Shown in pieces: positions 21,758 to 32,830 of a DNA stretch of 64,000 bases. The position numbers and the translations under genes are program-made. The stretch's first letter is position 1; each line of letters begins with the position of its first letter. Source of the DNA: Benincasa hispida (lineage: Eukaryota; Streptophyta; Magnoliopsida; Cucurbitales; Cucurbitaceae); contig NC_052350.1 in NCBI RefSeq assembly GCF_009727055.1, positions 28,073,186 to 28,137,185 on the forward strand, in the 5' to 3' direction. The notes below the pieces were generated by a model, which was not told where the DNA came from, made no database searches, and was given only the letters and a program-made list of their open reading frames with translations.

Positions 21758-22270
21758 TATAGATCAAATGATCACTCTCATAAATAGAAGCCATAACTCA
21801 CACAAGATTAAGGTCGAGTCACTTATGGTCATCCTATGAAATGTTAATCTCTTCAATTAATGGTGTTATAAAGAGAGACTAAACATTTTGTTATCCGGTC
21901 TTATACAAACTCTTTGTATAGGGTACCCTCACTCACATGTCTCCAAATGAACGATTAGGATCAAATCATTTTTAACACTTTATAACTTTTGTAACAATTA
22001 CAAAGTGGGTCGTATCTGTAGTGTCATGAGGATAAGGCACCCAACTTTATCCATATACTATAGACCATTTAGATTATTACTTGAACATGATCTATCTATA
22101 TGTCAATCATATACATGTTTAAGTTACATAAAATAAACTGGAATCTTAGCTTATTGGATTGAGTTAATGCAATCTAAGTGTCAAATAAAATAACATCTTA
22201 TTTTATTAAATAAATAATTCATATACAAAATTTACAAACTATGAGAACCAAGAGATTTAAGGCACCAACC

Positions 22271-23021
22271 CTATATACTTCATGCTTTTGTCTTTACTTT
22301 TACTATGTTTTTCATCTTATCTATTGCTTTTCTTTTATTTTCTTTTAATATGGCTTAAATTCTTCATTGGATTCAAATGGACATACCCAAATGTAGGAGA
22401 ATAAGACTCTTTCATGTACAAAAAGTAACTACGCTCATTTAATTACCATTATTTTTCTTCGAGATAAGATATTCAATTAAAGTAAATTTAAGTTGATTTA
22501 GAGAAAAATCCATTTAAACCTTTGATTGAAGAAGATATAGGTACCATAAGTTTTAAGAAGAGGGGTTTTACTTTTTGATTTTGCGAATATACGTCCCATA
22601 GGTTTCTTGTATATACTTTTTTTTTAATATTTGTGAATGTCTGAATCAGCTTACGTGCATCTTCACTAATCGCTCAGAGGACAACCTTCCTGACCCTTCA
22701 ACATTTGGGTGTCAAGAATACTCGTAGGATATTAAATCCTAGGTAGATGACCACCATAGAATGAACTGTAAGTTTTAACTTCATGATTATACAATAAAAT
22801 CTTAACATTGTATAAAAAAAATAAAAGCCAAGATTTTTAAACTAGATGATTTTCATAATAATATTAGTTTGAATAACATACCTTGATCCATGATAATGAC
22901 CTTGTAAGGAATTGTGTTTCTCTCTTTTGGCATTCCTTTAGAACTTAATTAGGTTTATTGATGGAGAGAAAAGAACTACGTAATAAGGCAGAGAGATGAC
23001 CAATCCCTAAGATTTTATTTT
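22271..23021. other. Interval between two LTRs, mostly unassigned
   Basis: No gene is recognised. The interval contains a SINE-like fragment at about 22,617-22,775 and otherwise AT-rich sequence. It ends at 'gattttatttt' beside the LTR of element B. The five bases before that LTR (23,017-23,021) read atttt and could be one arm of its target duplication. The other arm is not recoverable because the far end of the chain is rearranged. Confidence 0.5.
22617..22775 (-). mobile_element. SINE-like fragment with A-tail
   Basis: On the reverse strand the order is 'ttcattctatggtggtcat', 'ctacctaggatttaatatcc', 'gacacccaaatgttgaaggg', 'gattagtgaagatgcacgta', 'agctgattcagacattcac', then an A-rich tail ending in about ten A. 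This is a decayed form of a widespread plant tRNA-derived short interspersed element recalled as Au-like; the family name is from memory. The tRNA-related head with box A is not seen, so the copy looks 5'-truncated. Confidence 0.45.
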
Positions 23022-24890
23022 TGAAGGAACCATTGAAGGTCCTTAAGCGGAAACAGGATTGGACCCAAATCCCATAATTTACAGAATTGAGAATTTTATA
23101 GATACAAGAAACAATATGCATTTAATTGAAGGAAAAATACAACATGCTTGGAGAATTACAGAAAAGTAAAATGGGTTTAGAAACCCTTACCTTTGAAGAT
23201 CAATCTTCAAGAAGAATCTCTCGATCAAAAAGGATACTATCACAAAATTACCACTGTATTCTCTAGATGAGAATCTAAGAGGTGTGGGTTCTGACTATTT
23301 TGGATGAGAAAATTTTTTAGAGAGATGATAAGAAGTGATGAAGGGGATGTCAATTTCTCAAAACCCTCTTCAGTAAAAAAAACTATCTCGTTTATGTGAA
23401 AAAAAAAAAAAAAAAAAAACCTCTAGGAAGAAGAAAAACCACCTCTTACCTTCTCACTATCACATAGAGGAGAGAAAAGTGAGGTCCTTAAATGATTTTA
23501 AAAAATAAATTTATTTTAATAAATCCATTAATATATATTTATATGATAACTACCTTATCATATAATATATATTAAACTATATGTTATATCAAATATAATA
23601 TATAATCTATAGTTTCAATTCTCTCTCACCAATGACTTTTAATATAAATCATATTTATATTAAATTTAATTATATAAATCCAATTCACATAATTAATATT
23701 TGAATCATATTCAAATATTTAGTTCCTCTCAAATAAACTTTATATTATAATGCATCAAATACATTATAGTAATTATATCATATCTAATTATATTAAATTA
23801 ATTATATCACATGTAATTAATTCCCTTAATCAATTTGAACAATTCAAATAAATCTACAAAATTGATTCTCATTAATTCCCGTTTAGAAACGGAGAGTACC
23901 TCATGGACCTGTAGCTTGAAGCTCCAACAATATATGAATAATTAATTAAACTCTTTTAATTAAAATATTCACCATCCGTTAACTGTCGCGCACTTCACTA
24001 AAGACCGACAACTACACTCTGTGTCCATTGGATATAACCAGTCAACAGTACGATGACCCTTCATAAATTACTCGTACGTATAGCTGAAAAAAATTCGTTT
24101 TGTCTATATAATTATATCTAACTCTTTAAGTACCACTGATCCTTCTAATGAACAATAAATCATAGTCCAACTATGACCAAATCCCTCTCAATCCAGGAAA
24201 AGGTGTGACCCACATTGTTCAAGCCTAGGAATCAGCCCTTAAGGGAGTAATTTATCTACTTACCTCAACATTGAAGAAAGAGTAAATTCCTTCTTGTATT
24301 GTTCCCGACTCCCCAATCAAACAAATCCTCAAAATGGTAGGTTTAGTGAGTTGGTGATCTGGCCATTCTCACTATACAAATAAAAGGACCACCTTCATAG
24401 GTAGAAGTTACAACTCACTCACGATTCAGGTCATGTTACCTATGGTCATCTTGGTGAAATGTAAGTCTCTATTATGAACGACGTTATATAATGAGACTAA
24501 ACATTTCATGGTCCGGTCTTATATAAACTCCTTTGTATAGAATACCCCTGCTCACATGTCTCCACATGAATGATCAAAATCAGATCATTTGTAGCACTTT
24601 ACAACAATTATAATATCTACAAAGCGGGTCGTACTCGTAGTGTCACCAGGATAAGGTATTCAGCCTTATCCGCCTACTACAGACCATTTAGGTTATCACC
24701 TAAACATGGTCTGCCCGTATGTCTGTACATGCAAATTTAAGCTACAAGATAACCTTGGATATTAGTTTATTAGTTTGTGGATTAATGCAACTAAATAAAA
24801 CATCACATATTTTATTAGATAAATAAAATGTTTGCACAATACAATTATAAACTATAGAACCCTACAAGATTTAGGGCATCAATCCCAACA
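23022..24890 (-). mobile_element. 3' LTR of copia B (family L)
   Basis: The left edge TGAAGGAACC (23,022) and right edge CAATCCCAACA (24,890) give a TGTTGGGATTG...TTCA LTR of 1,869 bp on the reverse strand. The adjacent base run 'atctcccacttgacc' is the polypurine tract in reverse. The family landmarks 'ctcatggacctgtagcttg', 'gactaaacatttcatggtcc' and 'gggtcgtactcgtagtgtc' are present in reverse order relative to the forward LTRs. Confidence 0.85.
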
Positions 24891-25015
24891 ATCTCCCACT
24901 TGACCTAAAGCTAGTGGGTTGTATGATATAAAAATCAAACTAATATACAAAGTACACAAAACAATAAACTAGGACATAACACACCTAGTACAAATCTCCC
25001 ACTTGCCCTAGTCTA
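24891..25015 (-). promoter_or_regulatory. Polypurine tract of copia B, present twice
   Basis: 'atctcccacttgacc' at 24,891 abuts the LTR, so the element strand reads GGTCAAGTGGGAGAT then TGTTGGG. A near copy, 'atctcccacttgcccta', lies about 105 bp further in at about 24,997-25,013. The same pair occurs in copia C (31,284 and about 31,379). Only the LTR-proximal copy is expected to prime plus-strand synthesis. Confidence 0.7.
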
Positions 25016-25028
25016 AATGTGGTTTGTT

Positions 25029-27370
25029 CTATAGACCGATACACTGCAAGTGACCCATAGACACCTTAACCATGAGGGTCTTTGTAAACGGATTAGTAAT
25101 GTTGTGCTTCGAAGCTATCTGCATGATGATCACGTCTCCTCGATGCACAATCTCTTGGATGAGATGATACTTCCGCTCTATGTGCTTCCCATGCTTGTGA
25201 CTCCTAGGCTCTCCAGAATTAGCCATAGCACTACTATTATCACAATAAAGGGTTATGGGCTTTGACATGTCTGGAACCATGATAACTAGTAGAAATACAA
25301 GTTATTTATACTTCTTTATTTAGATATTGCGGCCAAAAGAAAGGAAAGTTGCGTCAAATGTATAGAAATTAGCTAAGAAATGCGGGAATTATAAATTTTC
25401 GTCAATACACCCGCTGACACCATTGCGATGGTAGAAAAGAATATTTCAAGTTTGTTTTGCAAGAAATCAAGTCATCGCATGTGTTCATGGCTCAAGATAA
25501 AAAGATCAATGCATCTACATCGCATTGCGCCCATCATTCAGGAATGAATAAATGATCAATGCAATGACGGCGCATGAGACAATCAAACAAGAGCTTTATG
25601 ATCAACGCAACTTCAACCGCATGCGGTAATAAAAAACAACACCGCATGCGGGCAAACGATCAAAGATGCAAAAGAGCAACGCAATCGCAGAGGATTTTGA
25701 CACGTGTACAACTAACCATTGTGCATTTTTTACGGATTGATTGCATAACAGAAGGAATATTTATTCCACCATTTTTGGTATTTTCATAACAATAAAGTGG
25801 GGACCACATGACAGAAAGGCAGAGAACTCATCTATAAATACCCTCAGAGAATTCTATGAAAATATACTTGATACGAGGCTATTTTGTTCTTTATATATTG
25901 AGAGAGAGGCTGATCTGAGTGCTGATTGGAGAAGATCTGGGAAGAAATGGGGCAAGCCGAGAGGTGAGTCCCAGGAAAATCATTTCCAAATCCTCGTCGT
26001 GAAGCTTTGTACCTAGATCAACTCTACTGGGTTGAGCAAGCCTGAGATGGACGCTCATCCTTCCATTCACTCCATACGCCGCCAAGCGATTTCTCCATCC
26101 AGATCTGTGTCAAGACGTTGGCACTCTTCTGTATTGTTTTCTATCTCTATCATCAATTGTATCTCATCTTCTTAGTCTAAATCATTCACAGCATGTTCAG
26201 ACGCTTCATTCTATATTAAATGTCATGATCATTTTCATCTCCATATTTCTGTCTACTTCCGTTCCTTCATTAATCTCTTTATCCACGATGTTTTCCTTAA
26301 TCTCTTGGTAATTAGAATGAATTAAACAAGTAAATTAATTTGTGCTAAAGGAATAAATATGTTTAGCTAGAGCATGCTAGACGGCATCTTCACCTGTGAG
26401 AGCATAAGTGAAGATGCCATTCTGATCTATCGAGAGAAGGTTAGAAGAATGCGTTAACTAAAGCGAGAAGTACTTCTAGAGATGGAAGCAACCTTGCGTT
26501 CATTACGTTCATCCCTGTTTCACCACAGAGATATGGGAACACGGCTGATCACCGAGAGGTGTACGACAAGGGAAAGCGGAACCGTAGTTACATCTTTAAC
26601 GTAATTAATGAACTTGTGATGTTCGTACTAATTGTCTTTTCTCTTTCTGCGTCGTACATAAAGCCTTGCCACCGCATAACACGATTCTTTGTATAATCTT
26701 CACAGTCAGTCTCAAACTCGATATCATGTATCATGTATCATGTAACCTATATCTTGTATCATCATAACTTAGGTTTACTTTTATCGCATTTTATTTCATT
26801 ACCGAAAATTTACTTTACTGCATATTTTACTTTATCACAATTTTAAATATCTATATAAACCAATCTTTTAGTAATTGAAAAACCTCCGGTCACATATATC
26901 ACAAATGTAAAACATTAACTACGCAATCCTTGTGTTCGACCTCGGTTCATTCTGAGAAACTTGTGGTGAAATTATACTTGGTTTCAACGCAAGGAAACTT
27001 GTGACAACGCATAGCATACTACAAGAATTTCATTAATAATGCATACATCTAGAAGTAGTATCGCATATCATCATCAACACATTCATTCTTTTATGTCAAC
27101 AAGTTTATGGACATGGACTTGTTCATTCATTCACATTCAAATTTACCGTTACAAACCACTTCCAGATCAATAAAGAATTTCCTAAATCATACAGCATCCT
27201 TAGCAGCTTCACAAGCCGCTACATACTCAACCTCCATGGTGGAGTCAGAAATGCACCCCTACTTGGTGCTTCTCTAGACTACTGTCCCTCCGCTAAAAGT
27301 GAACACTAATCCTATTGTGGATTTCCTAGAATGTTTATCAGTCTAGAAATCAGAGTTCGTGTATCCTGTA
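25029..27370 (-). pseudogene. Copia B RNase H, split by a solo LTR
   Basis: The C-terminal part, 25,029-25,274, holds KPITLYCDNSSAMANSGEPR and HIERKYHLIQEIVHRGDV (RNase H catalytic D and C-terminal helix). The N-terminal part resumes at 27,154 with text whose reverse translation gives the STMEVEYVAACEAAK motif (catalytic E) at about 27,190-27,245. A gypsy-type solo LTR sits between them at 25,280-27,153. The upstream RT remnant at 27,375-27,623 is frameshifted (LCTRPGIYYAIRI). This is non-functional. Confidence 0.85.
25280..27153 (+). mobile_element. Solo gypsy-type LTR inside copia B RNase H
   Basis: It starts TGATAACTAG at 25,280 and ends CCGTTACA at 27,153. A perfect 5-bp target duplication, aacca, lies at 25,275-25,279 and 27,154-27,158. 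Joining the flanks restores the RNase H text 'ggaaccacttccagatc' seen in copia C. It shares its start (compare TGATGACGGG), the 'tttatttaga' block and the terminal 'tgttcgacctcggttcat'/'gagaaacttg' block with the LTRs at 58,501 and 61,944, so it belongs to a related Ty3-type family. It has no PBS, PPT or genes. Open frames inside it (25,574-25,789; 25,741-26,016) show no motif. Confidence 0.85.
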
Positions 27371-27374
27371 AGGA

Positions 27375-28450
27375 TTAGATCCTTAGAACCATACACGAGC
27401 ATGTAGTCCCTTGTTTTCCATAGATACTTGAGGATATTTTCAACGGTGATCCAGTGATCAAGTCCTGGATTAGACTAATATTTATTGCGATCCTGATCGC
27501 ATAGTAGATGCCAGGTCTAGTACACAACATTGCATACATCAGGTTGTCAACAGTCGATGCATAGGGGATCCATCTTATTTTCTCAACCTCTTCAGGTGTC
27601 TTAGGACACTGTTCCTTAGACAATATAACTCTATGCCTGAAAGGTAATAAACCTCTCTTGAAGTTCTACATCGAATACTTGACAAGCATTTCGTCAATGT
27701 ATGATGTTTGAGACAAAGCTACCATTTTGTTCCTTCGATATCTAAAAATTTGAATTCCCAAAACAAACTGAGCCCCTCCAAAATCTTTCATTTGGAATTG
27801 GTTCGCTAGCCAGTTCTTAACTTTAGTCAGTAGACTTACATTATTCCCAATGATAGGATATTGTCTACATACAACACTAGAAAAGCTATTGAACTATTGA
27901 TAATCCTCTTGTATACACAAGGCTCATCAACATTCTGATCAAAGTCATAAGATTTGATCGCATCAAATTGTATGTTCCAAGATAGAGAAGCTTGTTTCAG
28001 TCCATAAATGGATCGATTAAGGCTGCAAATCTTTTGCTCTTGACCTTGGGCCATGAATCCCTCAGTTTACTCCATATAAATGGTCTTCTCAAAATTGCCA
28101 TTCAAAAAAGTAGTCTTGACGTCCATTTGCCAAATCTCATATTCATAATATGAGGCAATGGACAAGAGGATACAGATGGACTTTAACATGGCAATAGGTG
28201 AGAAAGTCTCCTCATAGTCGACTCCCTCAACTTGGGTATAAACATTTGCCACTAATCTAATCTTGAAGGTTTGCACCTTCCCATCAGCACCATATTTTCT
28301 CTGTAGATCCATTTGCAACATATAGATTTAACCCCATCAAGTTGATCTACAAGATCTCAAACTAAATTGAAGTACATTGACTCCATTTCGAGATCTATAG
28401 CTTTGATCCACTTATCTTTGTCAACATCTTCCATTACCTTATCGTAAGAC
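27375..28450 (-). pseudogene. Copia B reverse transcriptase
   Basis: Fragments in order on the reverse strand are 28,067-28,321 with [39 protein letters not shown] and [20 protein letters not shown]; 27,836-28,054 with SIYGLKQASLSWNIQFDAIK, DEPCVYKRI and the active site YVDNIL, where the second catalytic D has become N; and 27,375-27,623 with frameshifts. The YVDN change alone would inactivate RT. It belongs to the same family as copia C and D. Confidence 0.88.
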
Positions 28451-28542
28451 AATGAACCCTCAACATCTTCGCCAGCTACCATAGCTAGGGTTTTTGTTAA
28501 ACCCATAAAGCGGACAAGCGGGTTTGCAACCTTCTCGCTACG

Positions 28543-29112
28543 TCAAGGCTCCCTCAACACTTGAGGTGGATTTGACCTACTAGATGATTCAACTTCAATA
28601 ACTCCTGTTGAGGTATTGGGTTCTTCAACAACCCTTGTTGAAGGTTCAGTAGTTTCTTTGGAAAGTTCATTCAAAACTATTTTACTATAGAGCTTGTCCT
28701 CCCTTATGTGGTCTTCTTCTAGAAAAGCAATGTTTGTCGACACAAACACTTTATTTTCCTTAAGGTCGAAGAAGTAACCACCTCTCGTTCCTTTGAGGTA
28801 GCCTATAAGTAGGCAAAATTTTGAACAAGGTTTCAGTTTCTTAAAATTTGCCTCAAGCACATGTGTTGGACAACCAAAGATTTTGAAATGACGTAAACTA
28901 GCTTTACGACCATTCCATAACTTCAAAGATGCTCTCATAACATTCTTGGATGGAACATAGTTCAAAATATACATTGCAGTCTGTACTGCAAAACCCCAAA
29001 TGAATTAGGTAAGGAAGCATAACTCATCATAGACCGAACCATATCCAACATGGTTCAATTTCTCCTTTCTGATACACCATTCTATTGAGGTGTACCAGGT
29101 GCTGAGAGTTAG
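28543..29112 (-). pseudogene. Copia B integrase, C-terminal part only
   Basis: 28,543-28,974 contains ILNYVPSKNVMRASLKLWNG, LRHFKIFGCPTHVLE, CLLIGYLKGTRGGYFFD and KVFVSTNIAFLEEDHIRE, the copia integrase C-terminus. The part nearer the active site, up to 29,112, has the 'caccattctattgaggtgt' text (PQQNG-type motif, altered). The sequence breaks off abruptly at 29,115, where an LTR-like piece starts. Everything upstream (integrase core, protease, gag) is absent, so B is a large internal-deletion derivative. Confidence 0.85.
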
Positions 29113-29115
29113 AAT

Positions 29116-29342
29116 TGAAGGAACTCGATTTACAAGATCTATAAGCATAAGTGAATCGTCCAAATTCCAGTTTGATTAAAAATAAACATTTACAGTAAAA
29201 CACAAAGATTATGCATCTTAACAAAAACTACAGCTTGCTTTTTAAACGTAATGCAGAAACTTAAAACTCACCAAAACTATAAATGATTTCAAGACAGAAA
29301 TGAAATTTGGAATTAGAACTACAACCTAGCTCTAATACCAAT
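29116..29342 (-). mobile_element. LTR fragment, leader and PBS of copia B
   Basis: A partial LTR start, TGAAGGAACTCG, at 29,116 runs about 130 bp. The short leader 'ttaaaactcaccaaaac' follows, and then the PBS complement 'gctctaatacca' at 29,329-29,340, which is TGGTATTAGAGC on the element strand. Two bases later the complete 5' LTR starts at 29,343. The duplicated LTR piece next to the deletion endpoint suggests the internal deletion used LTR sequence, as in strand-transfer or recombination errors. Confidence 0.7.
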
Positions 29343-31283
29343 TAAATGAACTTGATTTACAAGATCCATAAGCGAAAATGGATCGTCCAAATTCCATTTT
29401 GATTGATTTACAAGATGCATCCTAGCAAAAATTACAGCATGCTCTTTAAACTACAAATAGAGTTTGGAGATTATACCTTTGAAGAAAACTTCTTCACGTA
29501 AATCCCTCGAACTGTCACGAACACTTCGAACAATCACAAACTCCTCGAACAGCAAATAAACTCAAACCAAAAGGTGAAGACACTACCACTTGGTATCTTT
29601 AGTATTCACAGGGTGAGAACCCATGAATGGTGGGCTCTTACTATTTTTGTTAGGAAGGAGTTTGAGTGTTTGGAGGAGGAAGATGATTGAAGAAGAACAC
29701 ACTATCATATAGGAATTGCTTCAATCGCTTAGACAAAAGAGCCTATCGTATATACTCTCTGTTTTTGTATAGAACACTCGGGAAGAAGAAGAAAACTAAT
29801 TTTCTTTTTATTCCTTTTTCCATAAAAACCAATTAACCACCCATTAAGGTGGTTAGAGAGAAAAAGGAGATTATAAATCAAAAATAATAAATAATATAAA
29901 TAAATATGATAACCAACTATCATATTATATTTATAACCTATAGTTTTAATATTACATCATATACAATATAAATTATAGTTCTTTTCTCTATTTATGGCAT
30001 TTAATATAAATCAAATTTATATTAAATTTAACATCTATGAATCTCATTCATAGAAAATATATTTGAATCATATTCAAATATTTATTCCTCCAATTAAATA
30101 ATATTATATCAAATACATTATGTCAATTATATCATATATAATTTAATCAATTTAATCATATAATATATAATTAAATTCCCTCTTATTAATTTGAACAATT
30201 CAAATTAACCCAAAAACTGATTCTCAACTAAATCTTTTTTAGCTGACAAGAGGACCTTATAGACCTATAGCTTCAAGCCCCAACGGTATGTGAATAATTA
30301 ATTAAACTCTTTAATTACATTATCCACCATTCGTTAACTGTCGGACACTCCACTAAAGACCGACAGTTGCACTCTTCATACTACAGATATATTTCTGTGT
30401 CCATTGGATATAACCATTCAACAGTACGATGACCCTTCACAAATTGCTCGTAAGTATAGCTGAGCCAAATTACCGTTTTGCCCCTATAGTTACTTCAACT
30501 CCTTAAGTACCACTGTTCCCTTTAATGAACAATAGATCATAGTCCCACTATGACTAAACACCTCTCGAGCCAAAAGAGGGTGTGGCGCCATATTGTTCAA
30601 GACCCGAAATCAGCCTTTAAGGGAGCAATTTATTTACTTACCCCTGCTTCGGGAAAGAAGTGAATTCCATTTTGTGTAGCTGAATTCTCAGCTCCCCAAT
30701 CAGATGAATCCCCAAAATGGTAGGCTTATTGAGTCAGCGATCTGGCCACTCCTACTTATATAAATAAAAGGACCGCCCTCATAGGTAAGAGTTCACAACT
30801 TACTCAGGATTAAGGTCATGTTACCTATGGTCACCCTAATGAAATGAAAGTCTCTATTATGAATGACATTGTATAATGAGACTAAACATTTTGTGGTTCG
30901 GTCTTATACAAACTCCTTTGTATAGAATATCCCCGCTCGCATTTCTAATACATGAATGATGAGGATTAAATCATTTGTAGCACTTTACAACATCTGTAAC
31001 ATCTACAAAGTAGGCCATACTCGTAGTGTTACCAGGATAAGGTACCCAGCCTTATCCATATACTACATACCATTTAGATTATCACTTAAATATGATCCAC
31101 CTATATCTCTCCACATACATGTTTAAGTTACAACAATAACCTTAGATGTTAGTTTATTGGTTTATGGTTAATGCAACTAAAATATCACATGAGTAAATAA
31201 ATATTATTAATCACATACAAGTTTGTTCATACAAGGTTTACAAACTATAGAACCCTACGAGATTTAGGGCATCAACCCCAATA
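29343..31283 (-). mobile_element. Family-L LTR shared by copia B and copia C
   Basis: The LTR runs from TAAATGAAC (expected TGAAGGAAC) at 29,343 to CACCCCAATA at 31,283. The PBS of B lies at its left edge and the polypurine tract of C ('atctcccacttgtcc', from 31,284) at its right edge. One LTR thus serves as the 5' LTR of B and the 3' LTR of C. No target duplication separates the two elements. This is the configuration expected from unequal LTR recombination between tandem or allelic copies. Confidence 0.85.
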
Positions 31284-31413
31284 ATCTCCCACTTGTCCTA
31301 AAGCGAGTAGGGTATACAAGATAAGAAAATTACAAGTACACAAAACAATAAACTAGGGAATAACACACCCAATACTAGATCTCCCACTTGCCCTAGTCCA
31401 GTCGTGGTCTATC

Positions 31414-31910
31414 CTATAGACCCATACTTAGCAGGTGACCCTCAAACATTGTAGCCATGAGGGCCTTTGTAAACAGATCAATAACGTTGTGCTCCGAAGT
31501 TTCTTCGTGACAATCACGTCCCCTCGATGCATAATATCTCGGATAAGATGATACTTCCGCTCTTATGCTTGTCGTGCTTATGACTCCTAGGCTCACGGGA
31601 GTTAGCCAAAACACCACTATTATCACAATAAAGTCTGATGGGCTTTGACATGTCTGGAACAACTTCCAGATCAGTCAATAATTTTCTTATACAAACGGCC
31701 TTCTTAGCAGCTTCACAAGCCTCTACATACTCAGCCTCTATGGTGGAGTTCGCGATGCACCCCTACTTGGTGCTTTGCCATACTACAGCCTCTCCGTTAA
31801 GAGTGAACACTGATCCTGATGTGGATTTCCTAGAATCCCTATCAATCTGAAAATCAGAGTTTGTGTATCCTATAAGGATCAAATCCTTAGAACCACACAC
31901 AAGCATGTAG
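31414..31910 (-). pseudogene. Copia C RNase H
   Basis: The reverse strand carries the CGSVFTL-type text at about 31,795-31,830, the GCIANSTMEAEYVEACEAAK region at about 31,700-31,770 (catalytic E) and the LYCDNSGV-type motif near 31,610-31,640. The C-terminus NVIDLFTKALMATMFEGHLL lies just before 31,414. A few frameshifts break the frame around 31,540-31,660. It would act on RNA-DNA hybrids. Confidence 0.82.
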
Positions 31911-31921
31911 TCGCTTGTTCT

Positions 31922-32830
31922 CTATAGATACTTGAGGATGTTCTTAACGGTTGTCCAGTGATCATATCCTGGATTTGACTGATATCTACTGACTATCCCT
32001 ACTACATAGCAGATGTTAGGTCTAGTACATAACATTGCATACATCAAACTTCCCACGGCAGATGAATAGGGGACCCTTCTCATTTCCTCAACCTCTTGAG
32101 GTGTCTTAGGACACTGTTTCTTACACAATGTAACTCCGTGCCTGAAAGGTTATGGGCCCCTCTTGGAGTTCTGCATCGAATAGTTGATCAACATCTTGTC
32201 AATATACAATGTTTGAGACAATGCTAGTATTTTGTTTTTTCGATTCTGAAATATCTGAATACCAAGAACAAACTGAGCCTCTTCCAAATCTTTCATTTGA
32301 AATTGGGTCACTAGCCAGTTCTTCACTGTAGTCAGTAAGCCTACATCATTCCCAATGAGTAGGATATCATCTACATACAACATTAAGAAAACTATTAAAT
32401 AGTTGATGATCTTCATGTAGACACAGGGCTCATCAACGTTCTGATCAAAGCCATAAGATTTGATCATGGTATCAAACCTTATATTCTAAGATCGAGATGC
32501 TTGTTTCGGTCCAGCTTGCAAATCTTTTGCTCTTGACATTGAGCTATGAATTCCTCGGGCTACACCATATAAATGGCCTCCTTAAGATTTTCATTCAGAA
32601 AAGCAGTCTTGACATCCATTTTCCATATCTTGTAGTCATAATATGAGGCAATAGATAGGAGGATCCAGATAGACTTCAACATGGCAATATGTGAGAAAGT
32701 CTCCTCATAGCGACTCCTTTTACCTAGGTATAACCTTTTACCACCAATATAGCCTTGAAGGTTTGCACCTTCCCATCAGCACCCCGTTTCTTCTTGTAGA
32801 TCTATTTACATCCTAAAGGTTTAACCCAAT
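31922..32830 (-). pseudogene. Copia C reverse transcriptase
   Basis: 32,150-32,467 contains DEPCVYMKIINYLIVFLMLY, the intact active site YVDDILLIGND, VTQFQMKDLEEAQFVLGIQI and LSQTLYIDKMLI. 31,922-32,128 adds RVPYSSAVGSLMYAMLCTRP. The N-terminal RT text (YKARLVAKGYTQ-type) lies at about 32,560-32,800 with frame breaks. It keeps the catalytic aspartates, unlike B. Confidence 0.88.

Larger units (their letters stand above)
18947..22270 (-). mobile_element. Reverse family-L LTR, split by a forward LTR
   Basis: This is the right part of the LTR begun at about 10,190-10,410. It has 'gaactagcaagaggacctta' at 19,183, 'taaagacctacaattgcac' and 'gaatttggccactctcacc', and is then broken at 19,697. It resumes at 21,758 with 'tatagatcaaatgatcactc' and runs to 'gagatttaaggcaccaacc' at about 22,270. 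No internal domain adjoins either end, so it is a solo or remnant LTR that has received both a MULE and another LTR. Confidence 0.65.

Noticed and set aside
25574..26016. Two forward frames of 71 and 91 codons within the solo LTR
   Set aside because: They lie inside a solo LTR with target duplications, overlap each other and have no motif.
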